Origin: Actinomadura oligospora ATCC 43269
GTDB lineage: Bacteria; Actinomycetota; Actinomycetes; Streptosporangiales; Streptosporangiaceae
Reading direction: 5' to 3'
Assembly: GCF_000518265.1 (NCBI RefSeq)
Contig: NZ_JADG01000010.1
Location: 186,001 to 250,000, forward strand
DNA: 64,000 bases
Under the pieces are notes generated by a model. It saw nothing but the letters and a program-made list of their open reading frames with translations, did no database searches and was not told the DNA's origin. Below are positions 16,477 through 24,667 of this stretch, piece after piece; positions within the stretch are counted from its first letter, which is position 1, and every line of letters starts with the position of its first letter. The position numbers and the translations under genes are program-made.

Positions 16477-17969
16477 GGACGGCCTTCTAGAACGGCGGCG
16501 GCGTGGTTCAGGAGCGAGTCCAGCGGCCAGGCGGTGACGCCCAGCGCCGCACAGGCGGCGAGCCCCAGCAGCAGGGCCAGGGCGGCGGAGACGGCGGGAC
16601 GGATCGGAGCCGCGGGGATGGTCGCCGCCCCCGGTCCCGGTTGCCGGGACGGAGCGCCGAGCAGCATACGCCCCGTCCGGGCGGCGATCCCGGCGAGGAC
16701 GACGGCCAGCAGCGCGAGCGCGATCCCGACCGCCCAGCCGAGCCCGGCGTCGAACCCGGCGCGGAAGATCCCGAGCTCGCTGGCGAACAGGCTGAACGGC
16801 GGGAAACCCAGCAGCGCGAGCAGCCCGGCGCCGAAGCACCCCGCGACCAGGGGGCCGCGCGTGAGCAGGCCGCGGGCCGCCTCGATCCGGCTGCTCCCGA
16901 CCGCCTGGTGCACGAACCCGGACGCCAGGAAGGCGACGGACTTGGCCAGCCCGTGCCCGAGGACGTGCAGCAGCACGGCGGTCAGGGCCAGCGGCGTCCC
17001 GATCGCCGTGCCGAGCGCGAGCAGTCCCATGTGCTCGATGCTGGAGTAGGCGAGCAGCCGCTTGTAGTCGCGCTGGGCCAGCAGCAGCGAGGCGGCGACG
17101 GCCAGGGACGCCAGGGCGACGATCAGCAGCAGCGTCCGCGTGAAGCCGGCGCCGAGCGCCGCGTCCGCGATCACCCGGACGCGCAGCACCGCGTAGAACG
17201 CGACCGACAGCAGCACCCCGGACATCAGCGCCGACACCGGCGCGGGGGCCTGACTGTGCGCGTCCGGCAGCCACGCGTGCATCGGCGCCAGCCCGGCCTT
17301 GGTGCCGAACCCGAGCACCAGCAGCGCGACCGCGATCCGCGTCACGCCGGCGTCCAGGCCGTCCGCGTGCCGCACCAGGGACGCCCAGTCCAGCGCCCCG
17401 GCCTCGGGGACGTGCGCGTGCCGCGCGGCGAAGTGCAGCAGCACCACCCCGAGGAACGCCAGCGCGATCCCGGCCGAGCAGATCACGACGTACTTCCACG
17501 CGGCCTCGGTCGCGTTGCGCGTTCGCCGGAACCCGACGAGGAACGCCGTCAGGATCGTCGTCGCCTCGACCGCGACCCACAGGATGCCGAGGCTCGCCGC
17601 CAGCACGGCCAGCGCCATCGCCGCGACGAACGCCTGGCTGAGCATCCCGTACCGCCGTAGATCGGCGTCCGTGGCGTGCCCCTCGGCCTTCTCGGCGGCC
17701 AGATAGGACGGCGCGGCCAGCGACGCCAGCAACGCCACCGCCCCGATGACGATCACCATGTAGGCGCTCAACGCGTCCGCCCGGAGGAACCCGTCCAGCC
17801 CGGTGCGCGGACGGGACGAGACGGACGCGGCCAGCGCGATCCCCGCGCCCAGCAGCCCGGCCGAGGCGAGGACGCCCAGCCAGGCCGTGCCACGCCGCCA
17901 GCCGAACACGGCGTGCAGTCCGGCGGCGAGCAGCGGCAGGACGGGCGGAACCAGCAGCAGAACGGTCAT
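16473..17969 (-). CDS. hycQ: Membrane subunit HycQ (HyfF/NuoN-like antiporter-type)
   Basis: This protein of about 498 residues has some fourteen hydrophobic helices and belongs to the Mrp/complex I antiporter-like family. Typical motifs are the lysine-bearing FGTKAGLAPMHAWLPDAHSQ and PVSALMSGVLL, and the later RLLAYSSIEHMGLLALG with HVLGHGLAKSVAFLASG. It would form one of the proton- or sodium-translocating channels. The ATG at 17969 shares one base with the hycP stop. The preceding open frame is longer but not coding-like. It is equivalent to M. tuberculosis Rv0086. Confidence 0.88.
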   Translation of the reverse strand: MTVLLLVPPVLPLLAAGLHAVFGWRRGTAWLGVLASAGLLGAGIALAASVSSRPRTGLDGFLRADALSAYMVIVIGAVALLASLAAPSYLAAEKAEGHATDADLRRYGMLSQAFVAAMALAVLAASLGILWVAVEATTILTAFLVGFRRTRNATEAAWKYVVICSAGIALAFLGVVLLHFAARHAHVPEAGALDWASLVRHADGLDAGVTRIAVALLVLGFGTKAGLAPMHAWLPDAHSQAPAPVSALMSGVLLSVAFYAVLRVRVIADAALGAGFTRTLLLIVALASLAVAASLLLAQRDYKRLLAYSSIEHMGLLALGTAIGTPLALTAVLLHVLGHGLAKSVAFLASGFVHQAVGSSRIEAARGLLTRGPLVAGCFGAGLLALLGFPPFSLFASELGIFRAGFDAGLGWAVGIALALLAVVLAGIAARTGRMLLGAPSRQPGPGAATIPAAPIRPAVSAALALLLGLAACAALGVTAWPLDSLLNHAAAVLEGRP

Positions 17970-18628
17970 CAGTCGCGCAGCTCCCGCAGGTCGTCGAGGT
18001 CGGTGCCGCCGAACGCGGCGCGCATCCGCGTGGTCAGCACCCGCAGCACCAGTACCGCGAGCAGGACGTCCAGGGACACCCCGAGCTCCACCGCCAGCGG
18101 CACGCCCGAGGTGGTGAGGAAGGCCAGCGCCGTGATCCCGTTGTCCACCAGCAGGAACCCGACCACCTGGGACAGCGCGCGGCGGCGCGTCACCAGCACG
18201 AAGAACCCGATGAGCACCACGGTCACCGCGACCGGCGCGGCGTGCGTCGCGGGCGACGGCTCGAGCGCCACGACCGGACGCGTCACGGCGTAGGAGAGCA
18301 GCGCCAGCAGCGCCGCGACCACGAGCGAGGCGGCCACGTTCACCAGCGGCTCGGTCTCGCGGCCCGCGCCGCCCGCCCGCATCGCGCGGCGCAGCAGCAG
18401 CGGGAGCAGCAGGCCGCGCAGCACCCCGGCCCCGGCGGCCAGCGCCACCAGGCCCGCGTCGTGCGCGTGGACGCCGAGCACGGCGACCAGCGCGGCCAGC
18501 GCGACGCCCTGCGCGGCGAACAGCCGGACGATCGCCCGCAGGTCGCGCCGCCACAGCACCAGCACGGCCGCGAGCACCAGCGCGCCGCAGGTCAGGTCCA
18601 GCAGTTGGACGTACACGGTCTCGGTCAT
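17969..18628 (-). CDS. hycP: Membrane subunit HycP (HyfE/NuoK-like)
   Basis: This 219-residue, six-to-seven-helix membrane protein resembles HyfE: it begins VQLLDLTCGALVLAAVLVLW and has RRRALSQVVGFLLVDNGITALAF in the C-terminal half, the counterpart of the NuoK-like glutamate helix. The start at 18628 is chosen for its GGAGG box and for the match to the 220-residue M. tuberculosis Rv0085. It lies 10 bp after hycD and is fused to hycQ by a one-base overlap. Confidence 0.84.
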   Translation of the reverse strand: MTETVYVQLLDLTCGALVLAAVLVLWRRDLRAIVRLFAAQGVALAALVAVLGVHAHDAGLVALAAGAGVLRGLLLPLLLRRAMRAGGAGRETEPLVNVAASLVVAALLALLSYAVTRPVVALEPSPATHAAPVAVTVVLIGFFVLVTRRRALSQVVGFLLVDNGITALAFLTTSGVPLAVELGVSLDVLLAVLVLRVLTTRMRAAFGGTDLDDLRELRD

Positions 18629-18638
18629 CGCCTCCGCC

Positions 18639-19583
18639 TCAGACCAGGAAGTAGGACGCGGCGACGGCGAGCACCGCCATGACGAACGAACCGGCCAGCA
18701 GCTCGGGCACGCGGAACATCCGCAGCTTGGCCATGAACACCTCACCGGCCGCCAGCGTCCCGCCGAGCAGCGCCACCTTCAGCGCGAACACCACGACCGC
18801 GACCGGCAGCATCACCAGGGACGCCCCGGCGATGCCCCACGGCGCGAAGAGGTTCGCGAACAGCCCCAGCAGGACGGTCAGCCGCATCGCCGAAGCCCAC
18901 TCGACCAGCGCCAGGTCCGGCCCCGCGTACTCCAGCACCATCGCCTCGTGGATCATCGTCAGCTCCAGGTGCGTGGACGGGTTGTCCACCGGCAGCCGCC
19001 CGGTCTCGGCGATGACGACGACCGCGAGCGCGACCGCCGCCAGCAGGCTGACCGGCGAGACCACCAGCTCGGGCCGGTGCAGCGTGGACGTCACGATCGC
19101 GCCGAGGTCGGTGGACCCGACCCGCGCCGACAGCGCGAACACCGACATCAGGATCGTCGGCTCCACCAGCGCCAGGACGACCACCTCCCGGCTCGCGCCC
19201 ATCCCGCCGAACGCCGTCGCGGTGTCCAGCCCGGCGAGCGCGAGGGCGACCGTCCCGAGCGCCAGCAGCGCCGTGACGGCGAACAGGTCGGCCGAGCCGT
19301 CCAGCGGGGACGCGGTGGTCACGATCGGCACCACGGCCGCCGCGACCAGCGCGGTGCCCGCCAGGACGAGCGGCGCGAGCCGGAACACCGGCCCGGTGCC
19401 GTCCGGGGCGATGGCCTCCTTGCGCAGTAGTTTCCGCAGGTCACGCCATGGCTGCCAGACGCCCGGCCCGGCGCGCCCCTCCATGCGGGCGCGCACCTGC
19501 CGCATCAGCCCGACCAGCAGCGGCGAGCCCGCGCCGACCAGCAGCACCTGCGCCGTCGCGCCGACGATCCCGGCCGCCGTCAT
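18639..19583 (-). CDS. hycD: Membrane subunit HycD (NuoH/HyfC-like)
   Basis: This 314-residue NuoH-family protein has eight predicted membrane helices and anchors the peripheral arm and quinone-site region of complex I-like enzymes. Family motifs visible are GVWQPWRDLRKLLRKE near residue 47, ETGRLPVDNPSTHLELTMIHEA and the following EYAGPDLALVEWASAMRL. The start ATG overlaps the stop of the upstream HyfB-like gene (ATGA). It is equivalent to M. tuberculosis Rv0084. Confidence 0.88.
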   Translation of the reverse strand: MTAAGIVGATAQVLLVGAGSPLLVGLMRQVRARMEGRAGPGVWQPWRDLRKLLRKEAIAPDGTGPVFRLAPLVLAGTALVAAAVVPIVTTASPLDGSADLFAVTALLALGTVALALAGLDTATAFGGMGASREVVVLALVEPTILMSVFALSARVGSTDLGAIVTSTLHRPELVVSPVSLLAAVALAVVVIAETGRLPVDNPSTHLELTMIHEAMVLEYAGPDLALVEWASAMRLTVLLGLFANLFAPWGIAGASLVMLPVAVVVFALKVALLGGTLAAGEVFMAKLRMFRVPELLAGSFVMAVLAVAASYFLV

Positions 19584-21595
19584 CGGGTCACCGCCAGGAC
19601 GATCAGGACGCCGGTGAAGGCGCAGAAGCCGTAGCCGAGATAGCGGTGCACGCTGCCGTTCCCCAACCCTCGCGCGACCCGGCCGAACCACGCCGCCGCC
19701 GCGATCACCGGACGGTAGATCCGGTGCTCGATCCGGTCGCCGAGCCGCGCCCGGTAGGTCACGCTCTCCACCAGGTAGGCCGACTCGGCGAGCGGCGTGA
19801 CGTCCACGTCCGTCTCGGGCGCGAGGACGTTGTCGAAGACCCGCTGCAGGGGCTCGGCGAACGACGTCGCCGTGTACTCCATGCGCGCCGACGTCGGCCC
19901 CATGCCGCAGTCCCAGAGCCGGGCCCGGCGCCGCGCCCGCCGCATCACGGTCACCCGCAGGACGGCCAGGACCAGGATCAACGCCACCGCGATCCACAGC
20001 GGCGACAGCGTGCTCGCCACCCCGTGCAAACGCAGCGTCACCGGCCCGGTCACCGCGTCCGGCCCCGGAACCACCACCCGGACGGCCCGCGCGATCCCCG
20101 GAAGCACGGAGACCGGACCGAGCGCGAGCACCACGCAGCACGCCGCCGCGAGCGACATCCCAAGCAGCATCGCGCGCGGGCTTTCGGTGGCCCTCTCAGC
20201 CTTCTCACTACGCGCCCGCGCGAGGAATCCGACGCCGAACGCCTTCACGAACGTCGCCACGGCCAGCCCGGCCGTCAACGCGACGACCGCGACGGCCAGC
20301 GGCATCGTGACGGCCACGGCCGTCCCGCCCGACCCGAGCGCCTTGACCAGGCCCTGAAGCAGCAGCCACTCGCTCACGAACCCGTTGCCGAGCGGCAGCG
20401 CCGACGCTCCCAGCGCGCCCAGCCCGAACAGGACGGTCGTGACCGGCATCCGCGTCCGGAGCCCGCCCAGCGCGTCCAGGTCACCGGTCCCGGCCGCCCG
20501 CACCACCGACCCGGCGGCCAGGAACAACAGTGTCTTGAAGCCTGAATGGTTCACCAGGTGCAGCAGCGCGGCGGTCATCGCCAGCGCCGCCAGCGGCCTC
20601 GCGCCCGCGCGGTCGAGCAGCCCGGCCGCCCCCACCCCGATCAGGACGAGCCCCATGTTCTCGCAGGTCGAATAGGCCAGCAACCGCTTGAGGTCGGTCG
20701 CCACGGCCGCCTGCAGGATCCCGTACAGCGCCGACCCCGCGCCCGCCGCGAGGACCAGAAGCCACCACCACGCCGGACCGCCGCCCAGCAGGTCGAACCC
20801 CACCCGGACGATCCCGTACACGCCGAGGTTCACCATCGCGGCGCTCATCAGCGCCGACACGTGAGCGGGCGCCTCGGGATGCGCGCGCGGCAGCCACACG
20901 TGCAGCGGGACGATCCCCGCCTTGGACGCGCACCCGACGAACACGGCCAGGAACACCGCCGCCCGCACGCCGGGGGACAGCCCCCGCCCCGCCTCCCGCA
21001 GCCGCGCGAACGACTCGCCGTGCGCCGCCGCCGCGAACCCGACCAGCCCGCCGAGCAGGACGACCATGCCCAGCTGCGTCATCACCGCGTACCAGAGCCC
21101 GGCCTCCCGGACGCTCGTCCGATGCCGGTGCTCGGCCAGCACCAGCAGCAACGACGCGACCGCCATCAGCTCCCAGGCCAGCAGGAACGTCGTCACGCTC
21201 GCCGCTGCGGGCACCAGCAGCATGGACGCCAGGAACAACGGCGTCACCGCCTGGACGGCCCGTCCGTCCAGCGCGTGATCCCCATGCGGACGGCAGTAGG
21301 CGATCCCGTAGACCCCGGCGCAAACCCCGACGGCCCCGGTGACGGCGATGAACAACCCGCCGAGGCCGTCCACCGCCAGCCGCGTCCCGGCCAGCGGCAC
21401 CACGTCCGGCAGCCACGCCGACCAGGGGTGCCCCGCGAACGCCGCGACGCCCGCGACCACACCCGCCGCGCCCGAGACGGCCGTGCACACCCCGGCCCCC
21501 AGCGGACGGACCCGCCGCGGCAGCGCGATCCCCGCGACCGCGCCGAGCAGCCCGGCCGCCAAGGCCACCACGAACGGGGCCGACGACCCCGTCAC
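19580..21595 (-). CDS. HyfB/NuoL-like antiporter-type membrane subunit
   Basis: This protein of about 671 residues is the largest subunit of the complex, with roughly fifteen helices. The core antiporter motifs are FLLAWELMAVASLLLV, ASKAGIVPLHVWLPRAHPEA with PAHVSALMSAAMVNLGVYG, and RLLAYSTCENMGLVLIG. A C-terminal extension (CGMGPTSARMEYTATSFAEPLQRVF) is typical of HyfB/HycC. The GTG at 21595 overlaps the stop of the upstream NuoB-like gene (GTGA), which fixes the start. It corresponds to M. tuberculosis Rv0083. Confidence 0.88.
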   Translation of the reverse strand: MTGSSAPFVVALAAGLLGAVAGIALPRRVRPLGAGVCTAVSGAAGVVAGVAAFAGHPWSAWLPDVVPLAGTRLAVDGLGGLFIAVTGAVGVCAGVYGIAYCRPHGDHALDGRAVQAVTPLFLASMLLVPAAASVTTFLLAWELMAVASLLLVLAEHRHRTSVREAGLWYAVMTQLGMVVLLGGLVGFAAAAHGESFARLREAGRGLSPGVRAAVFLAVFVGCASKAGIVPLHVWLPRAHPEAPAHVSALMSAAMVNLGVYGIVRVGFDLLGGGPAWWWLLVLAAGAGSALYGILQAAVATDLKRLLAYSTCENMGLVLIGVGAAGLLDRAGARPLAALAMTAALLHLVNHSGFKTLLFLAAGSVVRAAGTGDLDALGGLRTRMPVTTVLFGLGALGASALPLGNGFVSEWLLLQGLVKALGSGGTAVAVTMPLAVAVVALTAGLAVATFVKAFGVGFLARARSEKAERATESPRAMLLGMSLAAACCVVLALGPVSVLPGIARAVRVVVPGPDAVTGPVTLRLHGVASTLSPLWIAVALILVLAVLRVTVMRRARRRARLWDCGMGPTSARMEYTATSFAEPLQRVFDNVLAPETDVDVTPLAESAYLVESVTYRARLGDRIEHRIYRPVIAAAAWFGRVARGLGNGSVHRYLGYGFCAFTGVLIVLAVTR

Positions 21596-22077
21596 CGGCC
21601 GGTGAGCCCGCGAAGCGCGGCCACGATCGCCTCGGGCGCGGGCGGGCAGCCCGGCACCTCGACGTCCACGGGCACCACGTCCGACACCGCGCCCTCGACC
21701 CCGTAGGCCTCCGCGAACACCCCGCAGTTGCGCGCGCAGTCGCCGAGGGCGACCACCAGCCGCGGCTCCGGGACGGCCTCGTAGGTGCGGCGCAGCGCCA
21801 TCCGCATGTTCCGGGTCACCGGCCCGGTCACCACCAGCGCGTCGGCGTGCCGGGGCGAGGCCACCAGCCGCGCGCCGTACCGCTCGGCGTCGTACACCGG
21901 CCCGAACGCCGAGGCGATCTCCACCTCGCAGCCGTTGCACGACCCGGCGTCCACATGCCGGATCTGGACCGATCCGCCCAGCTCACGGGCCTTGTCCGGC
22001 ATCTCGGCGTCCGGCCGCTCCGGCGGGGGCTCGGCCACCCGGCCGGTCGCGCGGATCTTGCGCAGCAGCTGTCTCAC
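21592..22077 (-). CDS. NuoB-like iron-sulfur subunit of the Hyc complex
   Basis: This is a 161-residue NADH dehydrogenase 20-kDa-type subunit from the GTG at 22077, preceded by GAGGAC. The ligands for one [4Fe-4S] cluster (the N2 equivalent) are all present: SCNGCEVEI, GDCARNCG and PGCPPAPE. It is therefore redox-competent, unlike the partner HycE. A TTG at 22134 would extend the protein by 19 residues but falls in the operator. It corresponds to M. tuberculosis Rv0082 and is the first structural gene after the ArsR regulator. Confidence 0.87.
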   Translation of the reverse strand: MRQLLRKIRATGRVAEPPPERPDAEMPDKARELGGSVQIRHVDAGSCNGCEVEIASAFGPVYDAERYGARLVASPRHADALVVTGPVTRNMRMALRRTYEAVPEPRLVVALGDCARNCGVFAEAYGVEGAVSDVVPVDVEVPGCPPAPEAIVAALRGLTGR

Positions 22078-22130
22078 GGCGTCCTCGGAGAGTGGGTCCT
22101 CGTGGTGGCGCGCACGAGATGCCGATGTGC

Positions 22131-22154
22131 GCAATTGCTGATTTTAGCAATTGC
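22131..22154 (-). promoter_or_regulatory. Paired GCAATTGC palindromes flanking a TAAAAT box, Hyc operon
   Basis: Two perfect 8-bp palindromes GCAATTGC (22131-22138 and 22147-22154) bracket a minus-strand TAAAAT (22141-22146) in the 113 bp between arsR and the NuoB-like gene. A regulator bound here would cover the -10 region. A third copy lies upstream of arsR. Confidence 0.65.
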
Positions 22155-22190
22155 TCGGGACGCTCGTGCCACACCCGCCACTTCAGACCA

Positions 22191-22535
22191 TCAGGACGAG
22201 CCGGGCCGCCCGGACGCGCGTAGATCGTCCAGGAGACCGGCCTGCTCGGAGAGCACCCCGGTCAGGATCCCCCGGGCCACCGCCAGTAGTTCGGCGATCC
22301 GCGGGCTGGTCAGGGAGTAGATCACCGTCGCGCCCTCCTTGCGGGACGCCACCAGCCCGGCGCGCCGCAGCACGGCCAGCTGCTGGGACAGGTGCGCGGG
22401 CTCGATCCCGACCACGGGCAGCATCTCGGCGACCGCGTGATCGCGCTCGCTGAGCAGCTCCAGCACCCGGATCCGCGCCGGGTGCCCCAGGGTTTTGAAG
22501 AACTCGGCCTTCAGCTGGTACAGCGGCGCGCTCAC
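22191..22535 (-). CDS. ArsR-family regulator, Rv0081-like
   Basis: This 114-residue winged-helix regulator starts at the GTG at 22535 (VSAPLYQLKAEFFKTLGHPARIRVLELL). The recognition helix region is PAHLSQQLAVLRRAGLVASRKEG, and the C-terminal helix carries ELLAVARGILTGVLSE. No cysteine metal site is visible, so it is not a typical metal sensor. Length, N-terminus and position directly upstream of a Hyc-like operon match M. tuberculosis Rv0081, a hub regulator in the hypoxia response. The longer open frame upstream is not coding-like. It probably binds the GCAATTGC sites on both sides of itself. Confidence 0.9.
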   Translation of the reverse strand: MSAPLYQLKAEFFKTLGHPARIRVLELLSERDHAVAEMLPVVGIEPAHLSQQLAVLRRAGLVASRKEGATVIYSLTSPRIAELLAVARGILTGVLSEQAGLLDDLRASGRPGSS

Positions 22536-22652
22536 GGCTTCCGACCCATCGACGTCGCCCCCAAACCGATCACCTGTCCTCCGCGAACCCTCAGGTCGCG
22601 AGACTAGCAAGCCACTGATCGTCCCCGACCCCGAGACGAGTTGCCGAATTGT

Positions 22653-22667
22653 GCAATTGCCTATACT
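22653..22667 (+). promoter_or_regulatory. GCAATTGC operator next to a TATACT box (DUF3073 / arsR)
   Basis: The same GCAATTGC palindrome found in the Hyc promoter lies at 22653-22660, one base before a TATACT -10 box (22662-22667) that would drive the DUF3073 gene. It is also in the upstream region of the divergent arsR gene. Confidence 0.55.
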
Positions 22668-22705
22668 GGCAAACCGCACAGCAGGCGCCGGGAGGACGGA
22701 CACCC

Positions 22706-22876
22706 ATGGGACGAGGCCGAGCCAAGGCCAAGCAGGCCAAGGTCGCACGCAAGCTGAAGTACACCGAGCACACGACCGACCTGGACCGGCTGAGCCGCGA
22801 ACTGGCCACCCCGCCGGTCCCCGCGCCCGCGCCCCGGGACGACCAGGACCACGCCCCGGAACAGGCGAACCACTGA
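22706..22876 (+). CDS. DUF3073-family small protein
   Basis: This 56-residue, very basic then acidic protein (MGRGRAKAKQAKVARKLKYT) matches the actinobacteria-specific DUF3073 family, whose function is unknown. It has a strong GGAGG box 7 bp before the ATG and its own TATACT promoter. A perfect 14-bp-arm hairpin follows its stop. Confidence 0.88.
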   Translation: MGRGRAKAKQAKVARKLKYTEHTTDLDRLSRELATPPVPAPAPRDDQDHAPEQANH

Positions 22877-22879
22877 GCC

Positions 22880-22908
22880 GTGAAGGCGCCGCCCGGCGGC
22901 GCCTTCAC
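22880..22908. terminator. Bidirectional hairpin terminator
   Basis: GTGAAGGCGCCGCC (22880-22893) is the exact reverse complement of 22895-22908 with one base between. It sits between the convergent DUF3073 and membrane-protein genes, and the right arm contains the stop codon of the latter. Confidence 0.85.
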
Positions 22909-23540
22909 ACCGCGCCGCGGCCCCTCACGCCGCGCCGCCATGTGACGGTGACGAGCACGATGCACGCGATCGCCGCCGTCACCACGATCAGCTGCCCGAT
23001 CGCGACGATCCGCAGGTTGCGGCCGGGCGGAACCACCACCATCTGCATGAGCGCCCCGACCGGAACGGTCAGCCGCGCGAGCAGCCCGACCACGGTGGGC
23101 CGCCGGGTCCACACGCCCGCGAGCCCCAGCGGGATCCCGAACACGACGCTGGCCAGGTACCAGAACACCGGCTCGGACTCGTACCAGTGGACCGCCCCAC
23201 GGACGGCGTCCACCATGCTGTAGGTGGTCGTGGCCGCGATCAGGCTCAACGCACCGGCCGCGGCGCCCAGCAGCATCGCCACCCGGGCGTCGCGCTCGGA
23301 CCGGGTGACCAGCCAGCCCAGCGCGACCGCCAGCCCCGCCCAGGCCCACCCGGAGTCCAGCAACGTGCTGGCGATCTCCAGCGGCGACGCCCCGTGGGTC
23401 GTGGCGGCCCGGCTGTCCAGATCCGCGAAGTGCGCGGACAGCCCATTGAGCAGCGAGGTAGCCGCCCCGAACCCCGCCCCGACCACCAGGGCCACGCCCA
23501 AGGCCCGCGCCCGCACCAGCCCCGTCCGCCCCTCAGTCAC
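22905..23540 (-). CDS. Hypothetical integral membrane protein
   Basis: This 211-residue protein with about six hydrophobic helices starts at the GTG at 23540, chosen for the GGGAGGGG box just upstream. Features are a first helix ALGVALVVGAGFGAATSLL, polar loops facing both sides (DSGWAWAG, HWYESEPVFW) and a basic C-terminal tail (WRRGVRGRG). I do not recognise the family. It stands alone between a terminator and the sigma factor gene. Confidence 0.78.
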   Translation of the reverse strand: MTEGRTGLVRARALGVALVVGAGFGAATSLLNGLSAHFADLDSRAATTHGASPLEIASTLLDSGWAWAGLAVALGWLVTRSERDARVAMLLGAAAGALSLIAATTTYSMVDAVRGAVHWYESEPVFWYLASVVFGIPLGLAGVWTRRPTVVGLLARLTVPVGALMQMVVVPPGRNLRIVAIGQLIVVTAAIACIVLVTVTWRRGVRGRGAV

Positions 23541-23656
23541 AGATCCCCTCCCTGAACCGCCCGCCTGTCGGCGCTCCGCCCTCCCCAATGATCCAACACC
23601 CAACACGACAAAAGACCCGAAGTGAACAATCCACACATCGGCGGAGCCCGCGAGGG

Positions 23657-24526
23657 TCAGGTGACCCAGGAGGGGACGAGTTGGCCGAGGCGGGCGGGGT
23701 CGGTCAGGCCGTGGATGGCGGTGACGGCGCCGCTTTCGACCGTGAAGGCCATCACCGTGACCGGGCGGCCGTTCACGGTGATGAGGACGCCGGGGACGCC
23801 GTCCACGAGGGCCGGGTGCGACCGGGCGTGCGGGACGGCGAACCGTGCCGCCTGGGCGGCGACCTTGGACGCGCCGCGGATGACGGCCAGGCCCTCGGGG
23901 CCCTGGGCCCGCAGTTCGACCTCGGGCGCGAGGGCGCTCAGGAGCCCGGCGACGTCGCCTCTCCCGGCGGCGGCCAGGAACGCGTCGACGACCTCACGGG
24001 CGGCGGCGTTGGTGTCGGTGGGGGTCCCTGAACGCAGCCGTCCGCGCGCCCGGCTCGCGAGCATCTTGGTCGCGGCGGTGCTCCGGCCGAGGATGGCCGC
24101 GATCCCGCTGAAGGGGACGTCGAAGACGTCGTGAAGCACGAACGACACCCGTTCCGCCGGGGTCAGGGCGTCCATGACGACGTACAGCGCGAGGCCGACC
24201 GAGTCGGCGAGGACGGCCTCGCGCTCGGGGTCGATCCGGGCGTTCCCGTCCGGTTCCCGGGGGAGCGAGCCCACGTGCAGTTCGAGCGGCTGCTCGCCCC
24301 GCACCCCGCGCCGGCGCAGGACGTCCAGGCAGATCCGGCCGGTCACCGTGGTGAGCCAGCCGCGCAGGTCCTCGATGTCGCCGAGGCCGGTCCGCGCGAG
24401 CCGGAGCCACGTCTCCTGGACGGCGTCGTCCGCGTCGGCGTGTGAGCCGAGCACGCGGAACGCGATCGCGTGCAGGTAGGGGCGCTGGATCTCGAACCGC
24501 GCGGCGAGATCGTCCTGGTCGGTCAC
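23657..24526 (-). CDS. sigJ: ECF41-type sigma factor, SigJ-like
   Basis: This 289-residue ECF sigma factor has sigma region 2 at about residues 10-75 (RPYLHAIAFRVLGSHADADDAVQETWLRL), region 4 at about 125-175 (AERVSFVLHDVFDVPFSGIAAILGRSTAATKMLASRARGR in pieces), and a C-terminal SnoaL/NTF2-like domain of about 110 residues. That tail is the hallmark of group ECF41, where it acts as a built-in regulator instead of an anti-sigma factor. A DPARL near the end resembles the conserved NPDKL motif. The divergent carboxymuconolactone decarboxylase gene is the usual ECF41 partner. The GTG at 24526 has GGGAGAAC before it. Confidence 0.92.
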   Translation of the reverse strand: MTDQDDLAARFEIQRPYLHAIAFRVLGSHADADDAVQETWLRLARTGLGDIEDLRGWLTTVTGRICLDVLRRRGVRGEQPLELHVGSLPREPDGNARIDPEREAVLADSVGLALYVVMDALTPAERVSFVLHDVFDVPFSGIAAILGRSTAATKMLASRARGRLRSGTPTDTNAAAREVVDAFLAAAGRGDVAGLLSALAPEVELRAQGPEGLAVIRGASKVAAQAARFAVPHARSHPALVDGVPGVLITVNGRPVTVMAFTVESGAVTAIHGLTDPARLGQLVPSWVT

Positions 24527-24548
24527 TGTTCTCCCTGGCGTGCGGCGG

Positions 24549-24624
24549 TGTCACCACAAGGACGCGCCGGACGCCGGAAAGGTGACCCCCGGGCCCGCGT
24601 TACCTCTCGCCGGGCCCGGACGTC
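24549..24624. promoter_or_regulatory. Divergent ECF41-type promoters
   Basis: On the minus strand GGTCACC (24581-24587) and CGTC (24561-24564) are 16 bp apart and would start the sigma gene 27 bp downstream. On the plus strand CGTTACC (24598-24604)-N16-CGTC (24621-24624) and TGTCACC (24549-24555)-N16-CGCC (24572-24575) face the carboxymuconolactone decarboxylase gene. All resemble the reported ECF41 pattern TGTCACA-N16/17-CGTC. Confidence 0.62.
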
Positions 24625-24667
24625 GTGGTCGCGTACACCGATCGATCACCATCCTCCTGGAGGACAG

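Noticed and set aside
16473..18554. Extended reading frames upstream of hycQ, hycP, hycD, the HyfB-like gene and hycE
   Set aside because: The extra sequence is Arg/Ala/Pro-rich frame shadow of the preceding gene; stop-start overlaps or ribosome-binding sites fix shorter starts.
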